DNA of 37,157 bases, from assembly GCA_949127975.1 (NCBI GenBank), contig CASBRB010000150.1:1-37157 (forward strand), read 5' to 3'. The notes under the pieces were generated by a model. That model was not told the origin of the DNA. It did no database searches and saw nothing but the letters and a program-made list of their open reading frames with translations. Below, piece after piece: positions 7,955-15,017 of the stretch. Position 1 is the first letter of the stretch. Every line of letters starts with the position of its first letter. The DNA is from Oscillatoriales cyanobacterium PMM_0019 (GTDB lineage: Bacteria > Cyanobacteriota > Cyanobacteriia > Cyanobacteriales > CASBRB01). Position numbers and translations under genes: made by a program.

Positions 7955-7986
7955 GGCAGTTATTGCGAATATTCGCAATAACTGCC
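7955..7986. repeat. Perfect 32-bp palindrome
   Basis: GGCAGTTATTGCGAAT (7955-7970) is followed directly by its exact reverse complement (7971-7986), with no spacer. The wider gap 7629-8113 has no convincing gene. It holds the inverted repeat at 7672, the degenerate repeat at 7852 and this palindrome. The frame open on the plus strand across 7622-7981 runs through all three and is not protein-like. Confidence 0.9.
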
Positions 7987-8113
7987 AATATTCTCATTAA
8001 GTGTTCTAATTGACACATTATTGACGAATGAGGAATTAGCTGTAACCAATACTAGAAAAGGATTTGAACAGGTTCTCTTACGTCGAACTCAGGTCTGGAA
8101 GAGTTTCAATGAT

Positions 8114-8899
8114 TTAGGACTGAACTGAAAACTCTTCTGGATCAATACCGTGATTGACCCAGCGAATCGCTTCGCGGGCAGAAACGATATCCGGTGGTAC
8201 TCGTAAAACGTGAATGTAACCCGTGCTGGGACAAGTCATTTTTAGCAAATGGACGGGTTCGCTAGAAATTTCATCTCGCCAGATTGCCCTCTCTCCTCCC
8301 TCGTCCCAATCTTGCCCGTCGTAAACTTTGAGTGTGAAAGGTTCGAGATAATTAGCAATCCGGAGCAATGTATATTCTGCCCAAGAGTGGATCTCTTCCA
8401 TTGCTAACTCCTGGCAGAGTCGGGCATAACCAATATTTTGAATCAGGATTCGCCTCAATTCTGCATTTTGTTCTTCTAACAACCATTGGGACTGCCATTG
8501 CTGGTGCGGCAGTTTGCCCCAGTTTTCTGGTAATATGACCCCGTGATAGAAATAAGATCCAGAACCATCTGCAAACTCAATGGCTGGCGTTCCTGGTTCG
8601 GCATGGAGTTGTTTCTGCTCGTTTCGTGAAATTCTGATCGGGCGATCGCAAACTGCAACAAAACCCGAAAACTCATAAATCCAACCACAATGTCGAACAA
8701 TTGAGGAGTAGGCATCCCATAGTCTTGAATCGTGCGGAAAACCCACGGAAATACATAGTTCGTCCCAGCTAGCAGCAATAGCCTCTGTTTCTAGGGTTAA
8801 CAAATAACTACCTCTTCCTAAAGTTAGAATAAATTGATTATTCAAAACAGCCAATCTTTTTTTTAAGCAGATTTTCCCTAAACTGTGTAAAGTATTCAT
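8114..8899 (-). CDS. DUF6745-like protein, core and C-terminal part of copy B (frameshifted)
   Basis: This 261-residue frame holds the core and C-terminus of a DUF6745-like protein, a poorly characterised family in cyanobacteria and actinobacteria. Visible landmarks are RHCGWIYEFSGFVAVCDRPI, LHAEPGTPAIEFADGSG, YFYHGVILPENWGKLP and, at the end, LLKMTCPSTGYIHVLRVPPD with IRWVNHGIDPEEF. The N-terminal domain lies in the preceding frame (about 8866-9350). The two frames overlap at 8838-8899, and the T8 run at 8858-8865 (A8 on the coding strand) is the obvious slip point. One base gained or lost there joins both parts. Whether this is a mutation, an assembly error or programmed slippage cannot be told from sequence. 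The function is unknown. Confidence 0.72.
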   Translation of the reverse strand: MNTLHSLGKICLKKRLAVLNNQFILTLGRGSYLLTLETEAIAASWDELCISVGFPHDSRLWDAYSSIVRHCGWIYEFSGFVAVCDRPIRISRNEQKQLHAEPGTPAIEFADGSGSYFYHGVILPENWGKLPHQQWQSQWLLEEQNAELRRILIQNIGYARLCQELAMEEIHSWAEYTLLRIANYLEPFTLKVYDGQDWDEGGERAIWRDEISSEPVHLLKMTCPSTGYIHVLRVPPDIVSAREAIRWVNHGIDPEEFSVQS

Positions 8900-10112
8900 C
8901 CTGTATGTGATAAATATCTTTTAGTATCCTTGAGCTTGAACTTATACATCGGGCATATTTTTCAGGGAACTCTTTCATAATAGGGCTATAAAGAATAGGA
9001 TTGGTATCCAATTTATTCGAGATAGACATTTCTGTTATTGAACGAAAGGATTTCCCCAAAGGATTCCAAAACACCAATCTATGAATTGCTTGTCTTGTGG
9101 TTCTATATTGATTTTGATTTTGAAAATCAGGGTCTTGCTCAGCAGCAACAGCACTAGAATAGAAACGAATTTCTGGTGCTGACTGATTAAAAGCAGAGTA
9201 TGCCTTATTGATAGCTTCCCTTGCTTTGTCTTGATCAATACGGCTGTGTAGCAGGATGGCTTCCCATTTTTGTTGATATAACGGAGACAATGTTTGATAT
9301 TCGGTCAACAATATTTCAAGCAGGTTTTCAAGTTCTGTAATACTCCTTTCAAGAGATTCTAATTCCATTTCATCAATTAAGGAATCAATAACCAATATTT
9401 TATTTTTCCGCAAGGAACGGACTGCTTCTATGCTCAATGCCTTACGAATTCGTTCGGGACCAATGACCTGAATTAATATTTTCTTCAATTCTTCATCCTC
9501 CTCTCCCAATAACCATTGAGGTTGCCATTCGTCGCTTGGTAGCTTTCCCCATTTTTCTGGAAGGGCAACTCCATGATAGGCATAAATTCCAAAGCCATCT
9601 GAATACTCAATGGCTGAGGTTCCTGGTTCGGCATGGAAGCGTTGACAAGTTTCTTTTTGCAGTAGAGAATCAGGTGTCGCAGGTGTAAACAAACCACTTA
9701 ACTCGTCAGAAAAACCTTCGTAATCTTCGGTTGCGATCCTGATGGGGCGATCGCAAACAATCACACCGCCGTGGTTAAATTCATAAATCCAACCACAGTG
9801 CTGAAGAACCGGAAAATAAGTTTCATATAATTTTGAGTCATACCACAAACCTAAATCCATGCATAAGTCACACCAGATAATGTCAGTTAGGTGATCATCA
9901 ATGCAAAAGCTCGGATTATAGGTGTCGGCTATATTTTTTGAATTTAGTTGCCGTTTACCACGAAAATATTTTTCTTCAAAGATACCCCGCAATGCTCTCA
10001 CCGTATTCATTTGGAATATGTCAATTGTAAAATTTCTAGTATCTTTTTGATCTAGCAATCTTGCTTCGTAATCCAAAGACCTAGACAATGACCAAAAAAG
10101 CATAGCTCCCAA
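8838..10112 (-). CDS. DUF6745-like fusion: core of copy A joined to N-terminus of copy B
   Basis: The frame starts inside copy A at a shift near 10094-10099 (A6, T6 on the coding strand). It first reads the copy A core: LQHCGWIYEFNHGGVIVCDR, RFHAEPGTSAIEYSDGFG and YAYHGVALPEKWGKLP. Where copy A should continue to its C-terminal LRVPPD/WVNHGIDPEEF part, it passes after IEAVRSLRKNKILVIDSLID into a charged linker and then a second N-terminal domain (LSPLYQQKWEAILLHSRIDQ, PEIRFYSSAVAAEQDPDF). That matches LAPLYQRKWEGLFLQTGRID and PEIRFYASPDAAQQDTW of copy A. It ends after the poly-A slip point with KKKIGCFE. The array order is therefore N-core-N-core-C, two units fused with the first C-terminus lost. 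Confidence 0.68.
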   Translation of the reverse strand: MGAMLFWSLSRSLDYEARLLDQKDTRNFTIDIFQMNTVRALRGIFEEKYFRGKRQLNSKNIADTYNPSFCIDDHLTDIIWCDLCMDLGLWYDSKLYETYFPVLQHCGWIYEFNHGGVIVCDRPIRIATEDYEGFSDELSGLFTPATPDSLLQKETCQRFHAEPGTSAIEYSDGFGIYAYHGVALPEKWGKLPSDEWQPQWLLGEEDEELKKILIQVIGPERIRKALSIEAVRSLRKNKILVIDSLIDEMELESLERSITELENLLEILLTEYQTLSPLYQQKWEAILLHSRIDQDKAREAINKAYSAFNQSAPEIRFYSSAVAAEQDPDFQNQNQYRTTRQAIHRLVFWNPLGKSFRSITEMSISNKLDTNPILYSPIMKEFPEKYARCISSSSRILKDIYHIQDEYFTQFRENLLKKKIGCFE

Positions 10113-10513
10113 AATAATGATTGGGCTGACGGAGCTTGATTGATGACTTGGAATAGGAAAATTAAATTATCTAGATAAACTCGCCGATACACTTCTTCTG
10201 GGGGAAACATGTGATCATTCCAGCTAATAACATCTGGCAGCAAAGTAGAAGGACTTTGTTGATACCATGTATCTTGCTGAGCGGCATCAGGACTGGCATA
10301 AAAGCGAATTTCTGGTAATGGCAGATTCAACACGGAATAAACTGCATTAATGGCCTCTTTTGCCTTGCCTTGGTCAATTCTCCCTGTCTGCAAGAAAAGC
10401 CCTTCCCATTTCCTTTGGTACAAAGGAGCTAAGTCATTGCATGTAGACCATAATTTTTCTAGTTGTTCAGCTCGTTTGGATACATTATCAGTCATGTAAT
10501 CTCTCCCAGCCAC
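10052..10513 (-). CDS. DUF6745-like protein, N-terminal part of copy A (frameshifted)
   Basis: The 153-residue product begins MAGRDYMTDNVSKRAEQLEK and contains the N-terminal region of the family (LAPLYQRKWEGLFLQTGRID, QGKAKEAINAVYSVLNLPLP, EIRFYASPDAAQQ). After SLFWELCFFG the frame runs to a stop, while the neighbouring frame carries on with the core domain from 10112. The six-base homopolymer at 10094-10099 is the likely shift site. The ATG at 10513 is the first in frame; an internal ATG seven codons in (MTDNVSK) is an equally good start. The gene heads the DUF6745-like array and follows the small gene at 10620-10934 by about 105 bp. Confidence 0.65.
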   Translation of the reverse strand: MAGRDYMTDNVSKRAEQLEKLWSTCNDLAPLYQRKWEGLFLQTGRIDQGKAKEAINAVYSVLNLPLPEIRFYASPDAAQQDTWYQQSPSTLLPDVISWNDHMFPPEEVYRRVYLDNLIFLFQVINQAPSAQSLFWELCFFGHCLGLWITKQDC

Positions 10514-10619
10514 TTCGTAGTATCAGGTCTGCGTCGAAAACCTGTTGGTGGATCAAAAGATAAAACTCAAATTGCAGGTCAGAAAAATGTCGAATCAAGG
10601 CAAAATTTCGTCAACTCTT

Positions 10620-10934
10620 TCAATCACAAACATATCGTGACCTTTCTGTTTCATCCCTTCGTACTGCTTGGAATTCATATTCTCGCTGAATCCGAACCTC
10701 CCAATTTCCCTGCGGAACTTGAATGGGCTTGTGTTCTTCGTGAACTAAGGTTGCAAACTCAGAATGCACTTCTAGATAGAGCCTACCGTTCACTCCGTAC
10801 AAATCTGCCGAACCATCGTAAATAGAATGTTTGTGCCCTGTCACTTCTCCTACAGCCAGAGTTAAATGGGGAAGTTTTAGCTGCCCCAGCCTAACCTCAG
10901 AAATAGGAACTAAAATGACATCCCCTTGACGAAT
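10620..10934 (-). pseudogene. Small conserved protein lacking a normal start codon
   Basis: An open frame runs from 10946 to the stop at 10620. From ATT at 10934 it reads IRQGDVILVPISEVRLGQLK, LPHLTLAVGEVTGHKHSIYD, then LYLEVHSEFATLVHEEHKPI and PQGNWEVRIQREYEF. Similar small proteins in cyanobacteria begin with a QGDVILVPI stretch after an ATG, and I recall them beside DUF6745-like genes. Here an in-frame TAA at 10947-10949 is followed by TTA CGT AAA CCA ATT, with no ATG, GTG or TTG before the conserved region. The first usable conventional start is GTG at 10844, which would drop about 30 conserved residues. Either the start was lost by mutation, or ATT is used. The function is unknown. Confidence 0.6.
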
Positions 10935-11027
10935 TGGTTTACGTAATTAATATAAAAGTGCAAGATAAGCAAAAAAAAAAGTGCGGGCGCTCCCTTGGTG
11001 TGGAATGAACCTAAACAGCGGGTTAGT

Positions 11028-11192
11028 ATGTCGATCATGCCAACGGGTATCAGAAATTTTGACGCGATCGCTCGGAAGCATGGTCTATCAAAATCCGAGC
11101 TGGTTGAGCGGATCGTTCGCGGCTACTTTATATTGACCCCGCTAGCTTCACCTTCAGAGTCGCCGGGGGAAACTGAGGTCGATCGCACCTAA
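11028..11192 (+). CDS. Ribbon-helix-helix (CopG/Arc-like) protein, orphan
   Basis: Begun at the ATG at 11028 the product is about 54 residues. A TTG at 10995 would add NEPKQRVSMS, and since KQRVSMSIM could form the DNA-contacting beta strand of the fold, that longer start cannot be excluded. The helix pair FDAIARKHGLSKSELVERIV is typical of ribbon-helix-helix repressors, many of which are antitoxins. No toxin frame is adjacent, and the flanks hold only repeats and transposase remnants. It may be an autoregulator left from a mobile element. Confidence 0.6.
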   Translation: MSIMPTGIRNFDAIARKHGLSKSELVERIVRGYFILTPLASPSESPGETEVDRT

Positions 11193-11221
11193 TATTTTTT
11201 GGCGCACCCGTTGTGCCCGGT

Positions 11222-11430
11222 TTTAGCCGCAACTCTTTATCCTAGCACAAAAATTTACACTTTTCCGAGATAACGGAAATTCCCGATCGGTTATTTGGCG
11301 GGAGGTGGGTGGTTCGTTCTAACAAAAATCCACGCATTGATATGTGGTTTTTTTGACCTAGCGATCGCGCCAAAAATTCCCTAAATCAGCCAACCTTGAA
11401 TTTAGCCGCAACTCTTTATCCTAGCACAAA
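11222..11430. repeat. 30-bp exact direct repeat flanking 149 bp
   Basis: The 30 bases at 11222-11251, beginning TTTAGCCGCAACTCTTTATC, recur exactly at 11401-11430. A third, interrupted relative occurs at about 11485-11515 (TTTTAGCC, an insert, then AACTCTTTATAGGC), at the end of the IS transposase remnant. The 149 bp between the exact copies contain a GCGATCGC motif and a terminator-like hairpin but no gene. The 11193-11498 stretch has no other feature that I can see. Confidence 0.85.
11330..11354 (+). terminator. Possible rho-independent terminator
   Basis: CCAC (11330-11333) and GTGG (11344-11347) pair around a 10-nt loop and are followed by seven T. Flanking A and T bases extend the stem with one mismatch. 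The stem is short, so this is a weak candidate for ending the transcript of the ribbon-helix-helix gene. Confidence 0.3.
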
Positions 11431-11498
11431 GCTTAATGCAGCGGCTATTCCCGTATCACCTAAACTTGCTCCATGTGTAGCAGGTTTTAGCCACCGAT

Positions 11499-11797
11499 TC
11501 AACAAAACTCTTTATAGGCTTTCATTCTGTCAATAATGTCAGCCGCTTTACCCCATTTCAAGTCATGACGAGCCTGTTTAAACCAAGATTTTTGCTCTTA
11601 AACTTTATCGAAAGCAGCTTCACTAAAACGATTTAAATGTTCAGTAACATGGTAAAAGTCTAATAACTGCTCGGTTTTATGAATCACGCCTAATCTTTCT
11701 AAGAGTGGTGGGATATGTTTCCAGATCCATTCAGCTCCATCAGCTATAAGTAAAATCTGAGCGGCGTAGGTAATACCCAACGAAACTAAGTGCATTT
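11499..11797 (-). pseudogene. IS transposase fragment (DGAEWIW type, ISKra4/ISLre2-like)
   Basis: Reading leftward, LGITYAAQILLIADGAEWIW, KHIPPLLERLGV and LLDFYHVTEHLNRFSEAAFD give a transposase catalytic segment: an Asp in the DGAEWIW block and DFYH-x-x-EHL. After AAFDKV there is an in-frame TAA at 11598-11600, beyond which the frame continues with EQKSWFKQARHDLKWGKAAD and IIDRMKAYKEFC. Both termini of the protein are missing. The family name is from memory of similar motifs and is uncertain. The fragment abuts the TnsB remnant at about 11795-11800, in the same direction. Confidence 0.65.
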
Positions 11798-12230
11798 CCT
11801 TCTTTATTGATTTTGTCAAAAATAGATTCAATTAAACCACCTGCCTGGGGAAAAGCACGCAAACGCCGTAGAAAATTTAACTGTAGTGAAATTTGTTTTA
11901 AATGTTCAGACTTAAATTATTTTGCGCGGTCTGTGAGCATATATTCAAAAATTCCAAAAATCTCCCAATTTTTGTCAAGATTGTACTCTGTACCGTAATG
12001 CTTTGGTAAAATTACATGACGCAGAGCTAAACCAACTTCATGGGAACCAGCAGGTTCAAAACCTAGGTAGAAACCCGTGACACAACCAGAGTAACTATCC
12101 ATTACCAAAGTAATATATGGACGACCGATAACTTTCTTGTCTTCTTCGTCAACTTTCTGACGATGGGGGGATGGGCGTAGTCCGAATACATTATATCTCT
12201 TCACGAAACTTAACACAGTGCTGAGTTGAG
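11798..12230 (-). pseudogene. TnsB-like transposase remnant (CAST type V-K-like)
   Basis: Translated leftward it reads VDEEDKKVIGRPYITLVMDS, YSGCVTGFYLGFEPAGSHEV, GLALRHVILPKHYGTEYNLD and KNWEIFG...YMLTDRAK. After an in-frame TAA it continues FKSEHLKQISLQLNFLRRLR and GGLIESIFDKINKE. This follows ShCAST TnsB block by block (SRPWLTTVIDTYSRCIMGIN, LALRHAILPKRYGSEYKLH, FYTDGGKDFRSNHLSQIG, GGVVERPFKTLN). The second catalytic Asp (LTD) and the Glu (GGLIE) survive, whereas the region of the first Asp is disrupted, apparently by a frameshift near 12175. The N-terminal and C-terminal domains are gone; an IS fragment takes over at about 11797. The gene points toward tRNA-Ala, the opposite of what a simple LE-proximal insertion there would give. 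Confidence 0.82.
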
Positions 12231-12323
12231 ACTTGACTGCAAGCGTATACCGTCTCTGATAGACTTAAAGACTGGTATTGCAGATGGTAAAGCCAGTATC
12301 AAGCAGTTGGGAGGAAGCACTTC

Positions 12324-13361
12324 GTGGAAAATACACTAGGTTTAGAGATTATTGAGGTTGTGGAGCAAGCGGCGATCGCTTCTGCTCGGTGGATGGGCAA
12401 AGGCGAAAAGAACACGGCAGACCATGTAGCTGTGGAAGCTATGCGGGAGCGGATGAATAAAATCTATATGCGGGGGCGGATAGTCATCGGTGAAGGAGAG
12501 CGGGATGAAGCCCCGATGCTTTACATCGGGGAGGAAGTCGGCATCTGCACTCGTGAAGACGCCAAAGCATATTGCAACCCAGATGAATTAGTTGAGATTG
12601 ACATTGCTGTTGACCCCTGCGAAGGCACTAACCTAGTTGCCTACGGTCAAAACGGTTCAATGGCAGTGTTAGCGATTTCTGAGAAAGGAGGCTTGTTTGC
12701 CGCGCCTGACTTCTATATGAAGAAGTTAGCCGCTCCACCCGCAGCCAAAAATCATATCGATATTAATAAATCTGCCACCGAAAACCTGAAGATTATCTCC
12801 GAGTGCATGAACCGCTCTGTTGAGGAACTGGTGGTAGTGGTGATGGATCGCCCTCGTCACACAGAACTGATTCGGGAAATTCGCCAAGCTGGGGCAAGAG
12901 TGCGTCTGATCAGTGATGGTGACGTTTCGGCTGCCATCTCCTGCGCCTTCTCTGGTAGTAATATTCACGTTCTGATGGGAATTGGGGCAGCACCAGAAGG
13001 CGTGATTTCAGCGGCAGCTATGCGTTGTTTAGGCGGACACTTCCAAGGACAGCTGATTTACGATCCAGAAGTCGTTAAAACTGGGTTAATTGGCGAAAGC
13101 AAAGAAGGTAATATTGCTCGGCTTAAAGAAATGGGAATTACCGATCCTGACCGAGTTTATAACGCCGAAGAGCTAGCTTCTGGTAAAACAGTGTTATTTG
13201 CTGCTTGCGGGATCACCCCAGGAACACTAATGGAAGGCGTACGGTTCTTTAAAGGTGGCGCACGCACTCAAAGTCTGGTAATTTCTAACCAGTCACAAAC
13301 AGCACGATTTGTTGATACTATTCACATGTTTGATGAACCCAAGACGATCCAGTTGAGGTAG
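12324..13361 (+). CDS. glpX: Class II fructose-1,6-/sedoheptulose-1,7-bisphosphatase
   Basis: The bifunctional FBPase/SBPase of cyanobacteria dephosphorylates fructose-1,6-bisphosphate and sedoheptulose-1,7-bisphosphate in the Calvin cycle and gluconeogenesis. The 345-residue product is full length. Metal-binding motifs are [17 protein letters not shown] and [20 protein letters not shown]. The sugar-phosphate region includes [23 protein letters not shown] and [20 protein letters not shown]. The start is GTG at 12324, with GGGAGGA about 9 bases upstream and the expected [21 protein letters not shown]-terminus. It lies about 90 bp from the TnsB remnant, so its upstream region has been rearranged. 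hemA follows on the same strand, an adjacency I believe is common in cyanobacteria. Confidence 0.97.
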   Translation: MENTLGLEIIEVVEQAAIASARWMGKGEKNTADHVAVEAMRERMNKIYMRGRIVIGEGERDEAPMLYIGEEVGICTREDAKAYCNPDELVEIDIAVDPCEGTNLVAYGQNGSMAVLAISEKGGLFAAPDFYMKKLAAPPAAKNHIDINKSATENLKIISECMNRSVEELVVVVMDRPRHTELIREIRQAGARVRLISDGDVSAAISCAFSGSNIHVLMGIGAAPEGVISAAAMRCLGGHFQGQLIYDPEVVKTGLIGESKEGNIARLKEMGITDPDRVYNAEELASGKTVLFAACGITPGTLMEGVRFFKGGARTQSLVISNQSQTARFVDTIHMFDEPKTIQLR

Positions 13362-13371
13362 TATTCGTTAA

Positions 13372-13392
13372 TTGGTGATTGGTGATTGGTGA
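13372..13392 (+). repeat. Heptamer repeat (TTGGTGA)x3
   Basis: Three perfect tandem copies of TTGGTGA. The unit differs by one base from TTGGTCA, whose complement makes up the longer array at 13441, so the two arrays are roughly inverted and could pair with one mismatch per unit. Confidence 0.9.
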
Positions 13393-13440
13393 TTAGCCTT
13401 TGTGATTGGGGAAGAGGCGATTTTTGATTATTTTTATTGA

Positions 13441-13510
13441 TGACCAATGACTAATGACCAATGACCAATGACCAATGACCAATGACCAATGACCAATGAC
13501 CAATGACCAA
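13441..13510 (+). repeat. STRR heptamer array (TGACCAA)x10
   Basis: Ten tandem heptamers; unit 2 is TGACTAA and the other nine are perfect. TGACCAA is the complement of TTGGTCA, one of the short tandemly repeated repetitive heptamers first described in Calothrix and relatives. It occupies most of the glpX-hemA spacer. Exact copy number may be unreliable in an assembly. Confidence 0.95.
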
Positions 13511-13544
13511 TGAAATTTAGTGATTAGCAATTAACAAATAGCAA

Positions 13545-14837
13545 ATGAATATTGCAGTCATAGGACTTAGCCACAAAACAGCGCCTGTAGAAGTGCGGGA
13601 AAAACTGAGTATTCCAGAACCGCTCCTCGAAAGCGCTCTAGCACACCTGCGCAGCTATCCCCACGTTGACGAAGTTGCCATTCTCAGCACCTGTAACCGT
13701 TTGGAGATTTACATCGTCAGCAGCGAAGCTGAGCAGGGAGTTTCCGAAGTAAGGCAGTTTCTTTCCGAGCACAGCAAGTTACCTTTACACGTTTTGCGGC
13801 AACACCTGTTCATTTTGCTACACCAAGACGCCGTGATGCACCTGATGCGGGTGGCAGCAGGACTAGATAGCCTGGTGCTGGGAGAAGGGCAAATTCTTGC
13901 TCAAGTCAAACAAACTCACAAACTAGGTCAACAATATAACGGTATCGGTTCGATTCTCAACCGCTTGTTCAAACAAGCTCTGACTGCTGGCAAACGAGTC
14001 CGCACTGAAACCAGTATCGGCACTGGCGCTGTCTCTATCAGTTCAGCGGCAGTTGAGTTAGCCCAGATGAAAGTGCAGAACTTAGCCGCCTGTCAGGTGG
14101 CAATTGTCGGTGCTGGGAAAATGTCGCGACTGCTGGTACAACATCTGTTATCTAAGGGCGCAGTACAAATTTCGATTCTAAACCGCTCCTCTCGACGGTC
14201 TGAGGAATTAGCTAGCCAGTTTAAAGATGCCGAATTGCAACTGTATCCGCTTTCAGAAATGATGGCGGTGATTGCTAATTCAAATATAGTTTTTACTAGC
14301 ACTGCTTCTACAGAACCGCTGCTGAATCGGTCAAAGTTGGAAAGTGTCTTAGAACCGCACCGCTCTTTGATGCTGTTCGATATCTCTGTACCTCGCAATG
14401 TGGATGCAGATGTTAACGATCTAGAGAATGTCCAGGCATTTAATGTCGATGACTTGAAAGCGGTGGTGGCGCAAAACCAAGAAAGTCGTCGCCAAATGGC
14501 AAGAGAAGCAGAGTCACTGCTGGAAGAAGAGGTGGAAGGGTTTGATGTCTGGTGGCGATCGCTGGAAACAGTTCCTACTATTAGCTGCTTGCGGGACAAA
14601 ATGGAAACTATCCGCTCCCAAGAGTTAGAAAAAGCTCTGTCACGACTGGGCACGGAATTTGCCGAAAAACATCAAGAAGTTATCGAAGCTTTGACACGCG
14701 GTATTGTCAATAAAATTCTGCACGATCCGATGGTGCAACTCCGGGCGCAGCAGGATATTGAAGCCAGACGCCGAGCCATGCAGTCACTGCAAATGCTTTT
14801 TAATCTGGATGCAATAAGCGTGAATCAAAACACTTGA
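13545..14837 (+). CDS. hemA: Glutamyl-tRNA reductase
   Basis: HemA makes glutamate-1-semialdehyde from Glu-tRNA(Glu) with NADPH, the first committed step of chlorophyll, haem and bilin synthesis. The 430-residue protein is full length. The N-terminal catalytic domain has [20 protein letters not shown] and [12 protein letters not shown], with the nucleophilic Cys in STCNR. The hinge region is [17 protein letters not shown]. The NADPH domain has [17 protein letters not shown], and the C-terminal dimerisation helix includes [15 protein letters not shown]. The ATG at 13545 matches the family start. Its upstream DNA is the heptamer array, so its promoter is either within that array or shared with glpX. 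Confidence 0.97.
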   Translation: MNIAVIGLSHKTAPVEVREKLSIPEPLLESALAHLRSYPHVDEVAILSTCNRLEIYIVSSEAEQGVSEVRQFLSEHSKLPLHVLRQHLFILLHQDAVMHLMRVAAGLDSLVLGEGQILAQVKQTHKLGQQYNGIGSILNRLFKQALTAGKRVRTETSIGTGAVSISSAAVELAQMKVQNLAACQVAIVGAGKMSRLLVQHLLSKGAVQISILNRSSRRSEELASQFKDAELQLYPLSEMMAVIANSNIVFTSTASTEPLLNRSKLESVLEPHRSLMLFDISVPRNVDADVNDLENVQAFNVDDLKAVVAQNQESRRQMAREAESLLEEEVEGFDVWWRSLETVPTISCLRDKMETIRSQELEKALSRLGTEFAEKHQEVIEALTRGIVNKILHDPMVQLRAQQDIEARRRAMQSLQMLFNLDAISVNQNT

Positions 14838-15017
14838 GTCAACAGGAGTCAGGAGTTAATTAGTGGGGGATTCAGACCCGCCACTAATTGACTTCCAAGA
14901 CGAAGAACGCCCTACTAAGACCGCCTGTTCATTCAACATCACCCATGACCTAGTCTAGTGCTATAATGGCGGCTATTAATTTTTACAATTTTCATACTAC
15001 TGGCAGAGGAATCATAA

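Noticed and set aside
7622-7981. Plus-strand open frame of 119 codons
   Set aside because: It crosses an inverted repeat, a degenerate dispersed repeat and the 32-bp palindrome, and opposes a better supported gene; no family features.
10463-10825. Plus-strand open frame of 120 codons
   Set aside because: It is antisense to the DUF6745 N-terminal region and the conserved small gene, both of which have recognisable protein blocks on the other strand.
11222-11430. CRISPR array made of the 30-bp repeats
   Set aside because: Only two exact copies with a 149-bp interval, far longer than a spacer; no Cas gene and no leader-like array.
5571-12323. Intact CAST with cas12k and CRISPR
   Set aside because: No Cas12k, TnsC or TniQ coding sequence and no repeat-spacer array were found on either strand of the island; only the terminus and a TnsB fragment remain.
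13441-13510. CRISPR-like array
   Set aside because: The unit is 7 bp with no spacers; it is an STRR heptamer repeat.
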